DNA of 64,000 nucleotides from Umbilicaria muhlenbergii (Eukaryota; Ascomycota; Lecanoromycetes; Umbilicariales; Umbilicariaceae). Shown here piece after piece: positions 31,441 to 45,079 of this stretch. Position numbers and translations under genes: made by a program. Every line of letters starts with the position of its first letter. Position 1 is the first letter of the stretch. Under the pieces are notes generated by a model, which saw only the letters and a list, made by a program, of their open reading frames with translations, did not search any database and was not told where the DNA came from. Where the stretch lies: NCBI GenBank assembly GCA_000611775.1, contig KK106987.1:496001-560000 (forward strand). The letters run 5' to 3'.

Positions 31441-34318
31441 ATGTTTCAACACTTCATTAATAATGTATTACTTAATTTATTAAACACATGTTGTATAATA
31501 TATTTAAATGATATCTTAATCTATTCAGAGTTTCTATTTAAATATTAAACTCATGTTTAAACTGTTTTAAAATGACTGAGAAAGGCAAATTTACAAGCTG
31601 AAATCAAGAAGTGTGAATTTCACAAGACTGAAACTTAATACTTAAGATTAATTATAAGATGTCATGACATCTGAGTAAACTCTGAAAAGATCATGATTAT
31701 AAAAACTTAAGAAGTGCTCATCAATTTAAAATAGTTGCAGGCATTTTTAGATTTTTGTAACTTTTACTGATGATTCATAAAGGGATATTTCAAAATCACA
31801 AAGCCTTTAATCAAACTGACAGGCAAGAACATACTTTTTAATATATAAATTGAACAGTGTCTTCAAACCTTTAATGAACTAAAAAATTGATTGATTAACA
31901 TGTTAATATTACAATGCTTTGACTGAACTTGAACATGTTATTTTAAATGTGATTCATCTGATTTAATATCTGCAAGAGTATTATCTCAGAAAGATGATTA
32001 AAAATTAATGCATTTAATGACATTTTTCTCTAAGAAACTCATATCAGCTGAATGCAATTATGAAATCTATGACAAGGAATTGTTGATTATCATTTAAAGT
32101 TTAAAAAAATGATGTATTAAACTGACAGGAACAAAGGATCTGATTTAAATTTTAACAGATTATAAAGCTTTGAAGTACTTTATAATAATCAAGAAACTGA
32201 CTCATAAACAAGTTAAATGAGCTGAATTTCTCTCATAATTTAACTTTGTGATTACATACTGAACAGGTAAGGAAAATGAAAAGATGAATATACTCATTAA
32301 ATGCTTAAATGACTGACTAAAGAAGAATGAAAACAATGAGTGATTATGATGTTAATCTTAAATTATGTTACTGAGCTGCTGCTTAAACTCACACATTATT
32401 ATTAAACAAAAGAAAAAAGCTCCTCATCTTTTAAAATCAACTGAACAGATTTTAAATGAATCAACTGAACAAGCCTTGAATAAATCAGCTTTAAATAAAT
32501 CAACTGAACAGGCCTTGAATAAAACTTTAAATGAATTAATTACTCATTATGTGAAAGCAGATGATTTCTGTCAGGAAATTTTAAACTTATTATAAATTAA
32601 AGCAAGACATTTAATAAAGATTTTTCTCAATGACTGCACTGAGAATGCAGGCTGACTGCTTTATTAAGAACATGTATGAATCTCAGGCATTAATAATGAT
32701 CTAAATCAGAACAAATTACAATAATGATTGATTCAAAAAGCTCATGAACAGCTGGCAGTAAAACATATTAAACACTGAAAGACTCTGAGACTGCTTGCAT
32801 ACTTCTACTACTGACTCTGAATGAACTGAACAATAAGTTGTTTTGTTCAAAATTGTCACATGTGCTGCTGAACAAAGAACACAAATGAGCAGTATCAAGG
32901 AACTCTGAAATCACTTTTAATTTCAAGTCATTCATGACAAGATATTTCACTCAACTTGATTATCAAATTACTTGAAAGTGAAGGATTCAATGCAATCCTG
33001 ATAATCATTTGCAAATTAATCAAAAAGAGACATTATATCTTTTATTTAATAAATAAAGAAGGAGGAACATCAACTAAATATATTATTAAACTTTTACTTC
33101 ACAATGTATGAAGATTTCATAAATTATCACAGACAATTACATCAGATTGAGAATCACAGTTTATAACATTACTGTGAAAACACTTATATGAATGACTCTG
33201 AATCAGATTAAAACCTTCAACTGCTTTTCACTCTGAGACAGATGAGCAGTCTGAAAATGTGAATATAAATGTTAAACAATATCTTAAAGCATTTGTGAAC
33301 TATCAGCAAGATGACTGAGCAAAATAATTATTAATGATTAAGTTTACAGCTAACAATGCAGATTCTGACTTCATTAAAGTTTCATCATTCTTTGTGAATA
33401 AAGAATATTATCTTTAAATGAGCTTTAACTCTGAATGATTGATCACCCTGCTGCTGACAAAAGAATGAATTCTGAAGGAAAAAGCTGATTTCATAATGAA
33501 TCATATAAAGGCTTTACATGTGATGTTATAAAACAATATGACAGCAGCACAACTTCAGCAAGAAGATTTCATGAACAGAATTTAAATATTAACCTCAACA
33601 TATAAAGTGAGAGACCTGATATGATTGTTAATGAAAAACATTCAAATGACTCACTTGTTTAAAAAATTGAATCACAAGAATAAAGGACCTTTTTAAATCA
33701 AGAAGAAAGTATCAACTTAAACATATAAACTTGAATTACTTAAGTTAATGAAAATACACTCTATCTTTCACATCTTTTTATTATAACTCACTGTGAATGA
33801 TCCTTCACTTGAACAAATTGAATCATCATCATCATCAGTAATAATGAACAGACTGAATCAGAATGAGAAGTTGAATAAATTAATAATAACTGTTGATGAA
33901 AAAACAGATTACAGTATAAAGTGACATGAAAAAAATACTCACTTGACAAGACTTGATACAACACTGATGAATTCAAACACTCACCTGAACTGAAAGAGGT
34001 ATTTCATGAGAGGTACTCAAATAAGCTGATTGAGTCACTGAATACATCAATAACAAAGCAGAAAAGTAGATGATCAGCTCATGAAGTTTATTAAATAAAG
34101 AAGAGAATAGTGTCAGGTTTATATTTAAACATTAAACTAAATTGAACTAAATGACTAAACAGGTTAGCAGTGATTAAATTAATGAATTTAATGTGTATAT
34201 AAAAGTTTTAATCTTCATGCTCTTTCTTTTTTTGCTTCTTAGACTAGAATTCTTCTCTGTAGTTAAATGTCAGTTGTTAAAATATATATATTAATTCATA
34301 ATCTGCATAGTCCTGACA
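31441..34318 (+). mobile_element. Chromovirus (Ty3/gypsy) fragment, RT to 3' LTR
   Basis: Plus-strand retroelement relic. It begins inside reverse transcriptase (YLNDILIYSEF at about 31,500), passes RNase H (about 31,900-32,260) and integrase (about 32,600-33,600), and ends in a 3' LTR at 34,111-34,318. It has no gag, protease or 5' LTR here, because the E3 repeat marks its left edge. It is broken by many changes in every domain; an old fossil copy. Confidence 0.75.
34111..34318 (+). repeat. 3' LTR of the chromovirus fragment
   Basis: 208 bp starting TGTCAGG and ending CCTGACA, a perfect 7-bp inverted terminal pair of the TG...CA type. It has a TATATAAAAG motif at about 34,196 and follows the polyprotein remnant. 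No second copy of this LTR is in the window. Confidence 0.65.
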
Positions 34319-35168
34319 CAGAGGTGTAATGAAATACATTATAAGTTGAGTGATAAACACCTTAAATGTGATTTATTTATACATTTTTAAGTAATTTATT
34401 ATAACATCTTTTCAATCCTTCACTGCCTTGACTGAACATTGTTCATTATTAAGGCGTATTAGATAATCCTTCATGACAGATAAAAATGCTGACTGAATTA
34501 TTTAAGAAGCAAGAGCAGACTGAAGATGAATAAATATCTTATCATGAAAATCATTCATACATTGAATTTCATCATAATTCAGGAAGATTGAAAGATGATG
34601 AAATTTAATGAAGAAGTTTAAAAATCTTGTTGTTTCTTGAGTAAATTTAATATATGCTTAATAAAAGTTTCTGAGCTTGTCTGAGTCTTCATAAATATCT
34701 TTCAAGTCTTTCAGAATGTCATTAATCATTCAGTATAATTCAGCTGAAGGCTCATATGAGGAATAGAATTCAATGTATTAAGTAATTTTTTCATTAATTA
34801 AAACAACACATATCTCATGTGATTAATCTCCTCTGAGAAGTGATCATTATTGACTGACAGTTTAACATAAATTTTGTTTATTCAATTATCTCAGGTGAAT
34901 TTGATATTATCATTTAAAAAAAAGAATCAAGAAGCTTCTGTGAACATTTATTATTATTTAAACTGTTTAAAACATTTGAAGAATAAGTGTCTTCTCATTT
35001 AATTCATTGTCTTTTCTTTCAAAGGTGATATTTAACATCTAGAGTGATAAAGTTAACATTAAAAGAGATCACACAATGTTGCTTCTCTGTAAGAGCATTT
35101 GTAAGAGAGTTTTTTTCAATCATGAAGTTGTTGATTTGTTCATTGATTTTCATGTTTAAGTGTAAGAC
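34319..35168 (-). mobile_element. Ty3/gypsy gag fragment
   Basis: Read on minus between about 34,980 and 34,380, the sequence gives a helical, gag-like stretch (SYEPSAELYWMINDILKDL region) of the kind found before the zinc knuckle in Ty3/gypsy Gag. It lies just outside the LTR of the chromovirus at 35,169. It may belong with the fragment at 30,170-30,825, but that is inference. Broken, old. Confidence 0.5.
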
Positions 35169-35387
35169 TATAGCGTCTCTTATTAAAAAGAGAAGTACAG
35201 TTGAGGTTCATGACAACATGAGATATAAATATATAAAGGTTATATGATCCTAATTATATAAAACTAATAACTAAGAAATGAAGGTGAGATAAGCAGTGCA
35301 AAGTTTTCATGTGACTCATTAACACTGTCAAGTTGCTTGTAGAGCGTATGCCTTACATGAGTTTCAGATTGTTATTAACTCATGATA
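35169..35387 (-). repeat. Chromovirus 3' LTR
   Basis: About 219 bp starting TATAGCGTCTCTTA (plus-strand sense), matching 43,287-43,506 along its whole length with one indel. The possible flanking duplication TAAG (35,163-35,166 and 43,508-43,511) is weak. Confidence 0.8.
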
Positions 35388-38300
35388 ATTATCTCCTCTT
35401 TATGCAGCAGCCCTTCAGCGCAGAAAGATGAGTGACTGATAAAAGACTCAGTTAACAGTTGAATCAATGACATGATATCAACACTGATTAAGCAAGATGA
35501 TAGCAAGATGAGCTTGTCACATGACAGTGAAAATCCTGAGAAGTGAAGAGACAGCAGTGAAGTCATGACAGTGTAAACATGATAACATTATAATAGCATA
35601 ATTAAGGCCCTGAGTGATGATATCACAATAAGAGCTTTAAAGTATAAATACTGTTAACTTCTCAGCCTTCTGTCATCAACTTTTGTCAGAGCAGTGATTC
35701 ATCATCATAACATCATTAACACATTCTTAAAATGCATTATTTTCATCATTACAACATCAGTCATTATGTCTGTAAGTCAGAGAAGCTGACTTCACAGATG
35801 CATTTTTAATGTGAGTCATTATATAACACTCACTCATTGTCAAGTGCTCTGCTGAACTTCATGCACATTTTATCAAACCTTTCTGTCTCTGTTGTTCTCA
35901 TCACTTCATGAATGACATGACTCAGGTATGTGATGTCAGGTTGAATGTTAAGTGCGCATATTACATAAATCTGCATAAAGTTTATCTTTTAATAAGTTTA
36001 ACCTGCTCATCTGTTGTACTTCACTGATGATTTAAAGTCTCTGCACATTTCACCTGCAAGATTAACACCTTGATACACTTAATTAATAAAGTTAATATTA
36101 ACACTCTTTCACCTGCTCTCCTGATCACTCTCAAGGCGCGTCAAAAATGTTATAACAAGAAGATCATGATGCATCTTCATATTATTAACTGTCATCAGAA
36201 GTTGTTGAAATTGAAGTTTATTATTAAAGTCAACCTCCTGCTTCTTGAGCAGCTTAAATGCAGCAACAACACACTTAAAGATATTTTAAATATCATGTGA
36301 TATTCAGTTTAACCTTCTTCTCTTTACCTCTGACGTGATGATTATAAACAGCTAATATGCATTTTATTTTAAAAGCATTTGCCTGTCATTATTGATGATG
36401 ATGATGATGATAATGAAGGTTTCTCTCCTTTTAAGAAGTCAGAGGGGTCAGAGGAACTGAAGAAGAATGATGAAGATAAGAAGAAAAATGATGATGACTT
36501 CAGATGAGTAAATAATATTTTGTCAGCATTTTGCTGATCTTGTATAATAATTTCTTTTTCCTCTGACCCTGATCAGGTATGCTGTTACAGTGATAATAAT
36601 ATTATGTTTCTCTTGTGTCTTGCTGATGATTTATCTTCTTTAGTGAACTTGTTGCTCTTAACTCTTGCTGTAAATCATCTATAAGGCCTCAATAAAACCT
36701 GTAAAACCTCTTGAGGAAAATCAGGAAAGAGTGTCTTTATGACATCAATTAAATCTTTTTAAATCACTTTCTTTTATGTTTATTTAATTCATTATTAAAG
36801 GCTGCTCACATTTCCTGCACACCTTTTAAGTTCTTTTTTAATACTCATTGATCATATTCTTCTGATCAACTCTTTCATCTCACTTTGTACAAGATTTCAT
36901 TCCTGAATTTCTGACAATTTAAAATCTCTTCAACTTCATATTCTTCTTCATCATCAATTAGCTTTGAAGGTGACAGCAATGATTTAAAGTCATCATCAGC
37001 TCTGTGCTGATATGACTTCAGATAAGAGATGTGAAAGACATTATGAATTTAATAAATGAGTGATAAAGTTAATTTATAAATCTGCTTCTCTATTAAGTCT
37101 TCAATCTGAAATGATTTAATGAATTTATGAGATAATTTCCTGCTCAGGTGCTTCTGTCATAAGTTTTTCATGAACAACATTATCAAGTCTCTCATATTAT
37201 AGGTCTTGAGTTTATGTTTAACATCATAATATTTTGCTTAAGAATTAATTATATTTTCTCATCATTGTGACAGCACTTCTTGTATGTCATGAAATCATTT
37301 CACTCAGTTTTTAACTGCAGGTACCTCTTCTTTTCTGAAGTCATCTTCAACTTTAAATCTTACTTCTGAATGATAAGCATACATGACATAAAAAGAGCTG
37401 CACTTTATTGATATTTGCATTTCATTATTATAAGTGAATTCTGTTAAAGATAAAAGATTCATTCAGTTGTCTTGTTCATCTGAGCAGTAACAGTGAAGAT
37501 AATATTTTAAGATTTAATTCTACTGTTCTATCTGTTTATTCATTTGCAGGTAAAAGGCAGTGCTTAATTAATACTTCATTCTTAAATAATAGCACATTTC
37601 TGATCAAAAAGCGCTTGTAAAAACTGATCTTTAATCAGAGACAGCCTCTTTCAGTACATTGAATTAATATATTATTTCCTCATAAAACAAGTCAGTCAAC
37701 TCTGTTGCTGTAATCATTTTCATGATTTGAATATATTGAGCCATTTTCATATACTGATTTATAATCATTAAGATCACATCATACATGCAACCTCTGCACT
37801 TACTTGACAGCAAGTTAATGATAAAAATCATTATAACTTGCTGTCATGATTCTTCTGACTGAGGCAGCACTTGTAGCTCATCATAAAGATGATGTTTAAG
37901 CACTTTCACCCTTTGACAGATGTTGCATGACACAACATAATCTTTAACATCTTGACTCATATCAATTTAATAATATTTGCAGTTAATCAATTCAAAAGTT
38001 CTTTCTACTTTAAAATGCTCTGTCAAGACATCATCATGATGACATTTCAAGATCTTTACCTTTACTGACTTTTCTTTCAGAATGTATATTTGTTCCTCAT
38101 GAAATAAAAGACCTTTGAAGTTGAATCTTCAGAGACTTTCAACTTTAACCTTGTGTTTCACTGATGTACAATCAGTGTTGCGCATCACTTCTACAAATGA
38201 ATCATCATTTTGTAAAGTTTGAATTAAATTTCTTAAAGGTAAACTCAGGCTTTTATCAGCTGTTTCATGAATGACAAGATCTCTTATCATCACATGTGAA

Positions 38301-39685
38301 ATGAGTTGTTTGCAATCAACAGTTTCAATGACAGAGTTAAGCTGTTTTACAGCTACATCACAGTCATCATGAGCAGATGTTTTGTCATCACTTCTTCAGC
38401 ATTTTTTCTGAAGTTTAAGGTTTTTAATCTCAGTCATTCTCCTCACTCCTGTGAGCAGTTGTCTCACAATAGAGGCATATCTGAGTGAGAATATGTTCAC
38501 AAGAGTGATTAACTTTCTCTGAAGTGTTGAGAGTAATTTCTTCATAATTTCACTCATCTTTTTAACATCTCTGTAGTCTGATCACCTTGATGATGCATCA
38601 GCAGAGTTGATTTTTTCAGACTGATGCAGAATATTAAAATTAAAAGCAGTGAACTTCATTACTCATCATGCTTGCCTGTCATTCAATTCCTTCATGTTCA
38701 TAAATCCTCATAAATTATTATGATCAGTTAATACTTTTATGATATGACAACTGCCTTCAAGGTAGTGTCATCAGTGTTTAAACATCATAATGATGACAAG
38801 GAGCTCTTGATCATGAGTTTCATATTAAATCTCTGAAGGAGACAGCTTTCTTAATTAAAACATAATTAAATGTCACTCTTCATTATTCAACAGCTGAGAC
38901 AGGATGTCAGTGAGTTTAATGATTAATGCATTAATCTTCACTTGTATCTGTAACTTCAGATTAAAGTGAATCAGGATAAATGTTATTATAAAGACTTCAT
39001 GAAGATAGTTAAACACCTTCTTTGCATCATTTGAGAATTTAAAAGACTTAAACTTCTTTTCATCCTTGTTATCTTTCATAAGGTTTGTCAAGAGGGCTGC
39101 AACTTGTGAATAATACTTAATAAAGTGTCTATAAAAGTTCACAAAGCTCAGGAAGATTTATACTTCTTGAAAAGTTATTAATATTAATCAATCCTGTATG
39201 ATGTTCACTCATCATAGATTCATCACTACGCCTTCAGTTGTGATAATAAATTCTAGGAATTTCACCTTGATAATGAAGAATTCACACTTCTTAAAGTTCA
39301 TGTAAAATTGAAATTAATGAAGTCAGTTTAACACCTGCTTAACATGCTCTTGATGTTGCGCTGATGATTCTGAGTATATAAGAATGTCATTTAAATAGAC
39401 AACACAAAAGACATTCACAAGCTCTGTTAATGCTTGATTGATGTAAGCTTGAAATGTAACTGAAGTGTTGATCAATCTGAAAGGCATGATCATATACTCA
39501 AAGTGATTGTAACATGTGTGAAACATCATCTTTCACTCATCCCTCTTCTTGATGTGAATACAGTGATAAACGTCTTTTAAATTTAGCTTCATAAACAGCT
39601 TGACTTCATTAAGCTGATTTAATGTTTCACTTATAAAAAGTAATGAGTGCCTGTTCTTGATGATCACCTTGTTCAACCCTCAGTA

Positions 39686-39900
39686 CATCCGCAACTTGGC
39701 AGCTCACTTAAAAATAAGGTTTTAATTAATAGTACTTTATGCGCTCAGAGCACTCTCTGAGCAGTAAATGAGCTCATACAAATCTTACACTTTAAATAAC
39801 TATTATACCTTCATGAATAATAAAAAACTTTTTATTGAAAAGTTTTAAATCTCTTTATTCTGTACACTTTACAAACTAAAGATTTCTTCATAAGTTTAAA
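39686..39900. repeat. E3 foldback element, left part up to the assembly gap
   Basis: CATCCGCAACTTGGCAG onward matches the left arm at 30,826 nearly identically until the run of N begins. It is preceded by TA. It inserted into the RT region of the chromovirus. By analogy with 30,826-31,440, some 400 bp more of it should be hidden in the gap. Confidence 0.85.
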
Positions 39901-40658
39901 NNNNNNNNNNNNNNNNNNNNNNNNNNNNNNNNNNNNNNNNNNNNNNNNNNNNNNNNNNNNNNNNNNNNNNNNNNNNNNNNNNNNNNNNNNNNNNNNNNNN
40001 NNNNNNNNNNNNNNNNNNNNNNNNNNNNNNNNNNNNNNNNNNNNNNNNNNNNNNNNNNNNNNNNNNNNNNNNNNNNNNNNNNNNNNNNNNNNNNNNNNNN
40101 NNNNNNNNNNNNNNNNNNNNNNNNNNNNNNNNNNNNNNNNNNNNNNNNNNNNNNNNNNNNNNNNNNNNNNNNNNNNNNNNNNNNNNNNNNNNNNNNNNNN
40201 NNNNNNNNNNNNNNNNNNNNNNNNNNNNNNNNNNNNNNNNNNNNNNNNNNNNNNNNNNNNNNNNNNNNNNNNNNNNNNNNNNNNNNNNNNNNNNNNNNNN
40301 NNNNNNNNNNNNNNNNNNNNNNNNNNNNNNNNNNNNNNNNNNNNNNNNNNNNNNNNNNNNNNNNNNNNNNNNNNNNNNNNNNNNNNNNNNNNNNNNNNNN
40401 NNNNNNNNNNNNNNNNNNNNNNNNNNNNNNNNNNNNNNNNNNNNNNNNNNNNNNNNNNNNNNNNNNNNNNNNNNNNNNNNNNNNNNNNNNNNNNNNNNNN
40501 NNNNNNNNNNNNNNNNNNNNNNNNNNNNNNNNNNNNNNNNNNNNNNNNNNNNNNNNNNNNNNNNNNNNNNNNNNNNNNNNNNNNNNNNNNNNNNNNNNNN
40601 NNNNNNNNNNNNNNNNNNNNNNNNNNNNNNNNNNNNNNNNNNNNNNNNNNNNNNNNNN
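39901..40658. other. Assembly gap (N)
   Basis: 758 N. The left edge is within E3 and the right edge about 20 bp inside the hAT-MITE. The missing sequence should be the rest of E3, a short piece of the chromovirus and the MITE terminus. The palindromic nature of both repeats is a likely reason for the gap. Confidence 0.95.
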
Positions 40659-41310
40659 GGGTGACACTGAGTCAGGCCGGGTCGGGCCGGGTCAGGTGAC
40701 AGTGTCTCAGTGATTTTGAACTCACCTTGGCGTGTCAGGTCGGGGCGGGTAATGAAGGCAGACACTGAGGGTAATTAGGACACTGAGAGCCGCAATAATT
40801 AGGGCTAAACCCTTTCATAATTTAATATATTATAGAACTCAACGCGCCCGTCAATTCTATGCAAAAATCATCAAGAACGGATCGCTGCGCATTAAGTTAT
40901 GTGAGTTTGAAAGTTGACACTTTCGTCAAGTTGATTGATTGATGATGTTCGCCACCCTGAACTTCAAACCCACACAACGCAATGCGCCGCGATCTGTTTT
41001 TGATGATTTTTGCATCAAATTGACGGGCGCATTAAGCTCTACAATTCAATAGAGTTGCAAAGGAATCAAGTCGCAATGTCATATTTAGTAAGGGCATTAC
41101 CTTGCGGCCTTATCTATTTTTTGAAGTTCACGGCTCAAAAATTAAAGTTTAGCGCGCGGGAGTTAACCTGATTGAGTTAGTTCAGTGTCTATGTGGGTAC
41201 CTCAGGGTCGACCCGGTTGGCCACTGAATACCAGGTCCATGAAGGGGCTGAACCTGTGAGTCAGGTCTTTGACCATGGACCTGGCCTGACCTGACTCAAA
41301 TGACAGCCTA
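40659..41310 (-). mobile_element. hAT-derived MITE, copy 1 (left terminus in gap)
   Basis: Colinear in reverse with the complete MITE at 54,517-55,188. It ends TGACAGCCTA at 41,301-41,310, and its first 20 bp or so are hidden in the gap. It is CpG-containing and about 45-50% GC, in sharp contrast with its surroundings. No coding capacity. It interrupts the chromovirus RT region. The flanking AGCACCTC (41,311-41,318) would be the TSD, and its partner lies in the gap. Confidence 0.88.
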
Positions 41311-43286
41311 AGCACCTCTAATTCAGTATTAAAGAGGTTATACAAAGGGTCATAAGATGAATTTGTGCTGTTCAAATCAATTGCATGATCACTGACTTTA
41401 TGAGATGAAAGGAGGTCAGCATTCTCTGTTGAAAACATATTCACATAATCAATGTACTTCTCAGGTAAAGCTTGTGTTATTTTAATGCTTTGTATGTGCA
41501 CCTCTAATGCAGCATAATCACTCAGACTGACTCATATCAAGGTGTAAACAGCAGAGTGATTTTAAATCTCTCTTGCAAATTCATCAGATGACTGTAACTC
41601 AATAAACTGCTTCTTAATATTAAAGCGCCACGCCTTCATTCTGCAGTCAATTCACACATGTTCAGTCTTCAATGCAGAAAGTTCAAGGATAAGGGATGAT
41701 CCTGACTTATTTAATGCATAAAATACATGTTCACATTCATGAGACTGTCCTTAACTGTCAGTAAGCTGATAATGCACATGATAAGCACTGAAGCAGTAAG
41801 CCTTCTGATCATTTAAAAATTAAGATTAAGGCAACAAGCCCTCTGTACAAGTCAATTGATGCTCAATAATGAAATGTTACAAAATCACATTGACTTCAGC
41901 TCCCGTGTTCAATAAGGCTTGCATGAGTATGACATCATCATTGTGAAGAACTTGTTCATCAACAATTAAATTAAACTCTGAGGTTACTTTTGTTCAGCAC
42001 TTCAGTGATGCAGAGCCTTCACTGAAGTGTTTTCATTTTTTGATGCTGAAACAGCTGCAATCAGGGTCTTATTCAGGTTTAAGTTTTTCACAGGCTGTGA
42101 ACAATTAGAGAAATAATATCTCTTTTGATTATAATTTCAACAAGTCATGTGTGACAAGTCCTTTGTTTCAGAAGCCTTCATTGATTCACTTTTATATTTA
42201 TTATCTCACTTGCTCTTCATCTTGCCCTCATCAGGCTTATGATCTTTATTCTCAGCAGACTTCAACAGTGACTCAAGTTTATAACTGAAGATAACTGTCA
42301 TATTAGGATTTGCTTTCAATTTCATGATGCCTCTTAAACATAAATTATTCTTCAGGCGTGCAGTCAACATGATGATTTCTTTTTAAATTGTGAGTAGATT
42401 CTGATAATTCATCAAGGCTGCATGAACCTCAGGTTTTAATTTTGTGAAGAAGTGAATCCTCATATGCTCTTCACTGTAAGAAGGTAACTGAGCTTTCAAG
42501 GTGCTTAAATAATTATTGAAAGCTTGAACTGATTAATGAGGTAGTTGAACAGCATTATTATACAATTGAGTGATGTGAAGCTGATGATTCACAGGGTCCT
42601 CAATAATGTTGAGCAGGAATTTCATAAAATCATTTCAGATAACAGTGAAATAATCTTTAATCTCATCATCTTGCAGTCACACCTTCTTTGATTCACTCTT
42701 TAAGTATTACATAACATAAATCATCTTATCTTCCTCATGAGGGAAATCAGCTGAGTTAAAATGAAAGATATTTCTTGCATTTCACATTTAATTCAGGTGC
42801 TCTTTCATGTTCTTATCATGATATAACAGCAACTCCTTTGCCTGAATTCTTGATCATACATTTCATATTGACAGCATTTCATCAGCGCAGCGCTTGCTCA
42901 TTATGAACTCAGCATTCATAAAGTCAAGAAATCTCTCAGCTGAAGTATCAACATGAGTAGCAGAATCTTTGAGTAAATTGATTTTTAATGTTAAAACTTT
43001 CATTCAGAGCTGCTGCAGCTCTTGTTGCTTAAGGAGTTCATCTCACTGTCATTTCACTTGCATGATTTCATTATTAATGTTATGCACTGTTTCACCTGAG
43101 GATTCTCTGCTCATGAGGTTTACTTCACTGATGTCAGAGGAAATGAGTGATATTTCACAGTCATTTTGTTAATTCTTCATCATCATGTCTCATTCTGCTT
43201 CAGAAGTTTAACATAATTGATTTCAAGTCTGCATCTTATCTCAGGTCATCACTCTTTGAAAGATAAAATTATTAAAATTATAAAAT

Positions 43287-43506
43287 TATAGCGTCTCTTA
43301 CTAGAAAGGGAAGTATAGTTGAGGTTCATGACAGCATGAGATATAAATGTATAAAGATTATATGATTCTAATTATATAAAACTAATAACTAAGGAATGAA
43401 GGTGAGATTAAGCAGTGCAGAGTTTTCATGTGACTCATTAATGCTGTTAAGTCACTTGTAGAGCACATGCTCTACATGAGTTTTAAATTATCATAAACTC
43501 ATGACA
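43287..43506 (-). repeat. Chromovirus 5' LTR
   Basis: About 220 bp ending, in plus-strand sense, with CTCATGACA. It is the counterpart of the LTR at 35,169. About 35 bp of unassigned sequence (43,507-43,540) separates it from LINE fragment L4. Confidence 0.8.
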
Positions 43507-43540
43507 TTAAGTCTTATTGTTCATGTAATGTGTTGAAGAC

Positions 43541-44687
43541 AGCATGCATTTCATTTCTTTGTTTGCTTTTGTAATAAATGTTAAAACTCATGATTTGAGT
43601 TCTGATGTTGAGATAATGCTAATAAATATCAGATGTGAAATAATACTGTTATTTAACTCAATTCATGATTCTTGAATTAACATAATATTTATTTTCCTCA
43701 CTGCAGCTTCTAGACATGATTGCATGATATTTATTGATTTATTGCAGTTATGTTGAAAAATTTGTATTTTAAATAATTCCTGCAGGTCTGTGTTTAAATA
43801 TTGTGTGTTTATACTACACATTATTCATTCATAACTAAAGGATCTCTGTCTGCTGAATAAAGTTCAACTGCTTTATAACATTCACAGTCTTTGCTATTCA
43901 CCTGATGATTTTCTTTGCAATTTACACACTTTATTATTGTGTGACTGCATATTTCTTGTCTCTTTTTATAAATAAAGCATGTGTGCTTCCTGATATAATG
44001 ATTTTCAGTGCATATTTGACATTTGACTTCATGTGTACACTTATGCTGTGTGTGGCTGAATCCTTGACATTTAATACATTGCTCATATAGTTTACAGTCT
44101 GTGTATTCTGTGATATGTAGTGAGTTTTCAGTCATAATTAATTTAGTTCTCAAGGCTTTTTCAGCCTCTTGACTGCTTGTAAAGGCAATGACTGCAGATG
44201 AGTACTTTTTAAATTTTCTACTCTCTGTCATAAACATTCAGCTTGATTTACACATCAATTTCAAACCTTCATTAAAGATTTTCACTTCATCTTTTAGCAA
44301 TTGCTTTCCCTCTGCATTGTCAAAAATCTCTGTAGATACTTTGTGTAAAATTATCTTATATTATTTCTGATCTTTTCACACATAAACTAAATTCAGGTTT
44401 AATTCTGACTCTCAGATATTTTTATGTTGTAATAACTCTTCTGCACTGCTCTCTTTTACTGCAGTGAGAATTATGTTATTTTGTAATTTAAAAATAATAG
44501 CTGTTGTGATCAACACCTTTGCATTTTTTGCATTTTTCAATGTGTTGTTGACTTTGTCTCAGACTTGCATTGAGTTAAAGCTTGCTGTTGCAATTGATGT
44601 TTTTGATGTTAACAGTACTCTGTGTTCTCTTTGTGTAATCTGTTTAATCTCTTTAATTAATGCAGACTTTTGCACCTTTTTAATCAC
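43541..44687 (-). mobile_element. Tad-like LINE fragment L4 (ORF1 C-terminus and part of endonuclease)
   Basis: Read on minus, 44,237-43,821 gives the ORF1 C-terminus with CIKCQGFSHTQHKC and further knuckles (138 codons open). Then comes the TAA/ATG junction and the N-terminal part of the endonuclease to about 43,541. On the other side ORF1 runs up to 44,687, where hAT copy B is inserted. It resumes at 54,279-54,516. Same family as L2 and L5. Confidence 0.88.
44680..44687. repeat. Target site duplication of hAT copy B, left (TTAATCAC)
   Basis: TTAATCAC precedes the element and TTAATTAT (54,279-54,286) follows it. The two differences are both C/T, as expected from later mutation. Removing the element and one TSD restores LINE sequence colinear with 2,150-2,190. 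Confidence 0.85.
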
Positions 44688-45079
44688 TAAGCTGTCATTT
44701 GAGTCAGGTCAAGTCAGATCAATGATTAAGAATTTAATTCATGAGTTTAACTCCTTCATGAATCTGATATTCAGTGATCAATCAGGTCAACTCTGAGGTC
44801 CTCATGTGAACACTGAATTAATCATATACAGTTAAAATTGCTTAATCATCATAACAGTAGTAAATTTAATATAAGTAATAACATCACTTTTCTTCTCATA
44901 TTATCACAGCTTTGCATTATGTTGTTATCAAAGATAGATATTATGATAATTGAATACTTTTACATATTTGTAATTGAATTATTAATCTGCAAAGATTAAT
45001 ATTATACATTGTGAGCACTGTGCAAACATGAAGAAAAACATGATATGTTAAAAAAGTAATGCTCAAAGGTAATGTTTAT

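Larger units (their letters stand above)
35169..43506 (-). mobile_element. Chromovirus (Ty3/gypsy with chromodomain), LTR to LTR, nested insertions
   Basis: Two LTRs of about 220 bp (35,169-35,387 and 43,287-43,506) enclose, in minus-strand order, gag with a CCHC region near 42,150, protease near 41,900, RT (41,501-41,311 and 39,686-39,150), RNase H (about 39,100-38,600), integrase (about 38,500-37,300) and a chromodomain near 36,950-36,850. An E3 repeat, an assembly gap and a hAT-MITE interrupt RT. The host part is about 6.4 kb. The LTR pair differs at roughly one position in eight, nearly all transitions, so the copy is old, though deamination inflates the figure. It is broken many times over. 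The 35,388-36,800 stretch is 3' non-coding or antisense. Confidence 0.85.

Noticed and set aside
39888-40765. Long open frames of 259 and 289 codons
   Set aside because: They consist almost entirely of N from the assembly gap.
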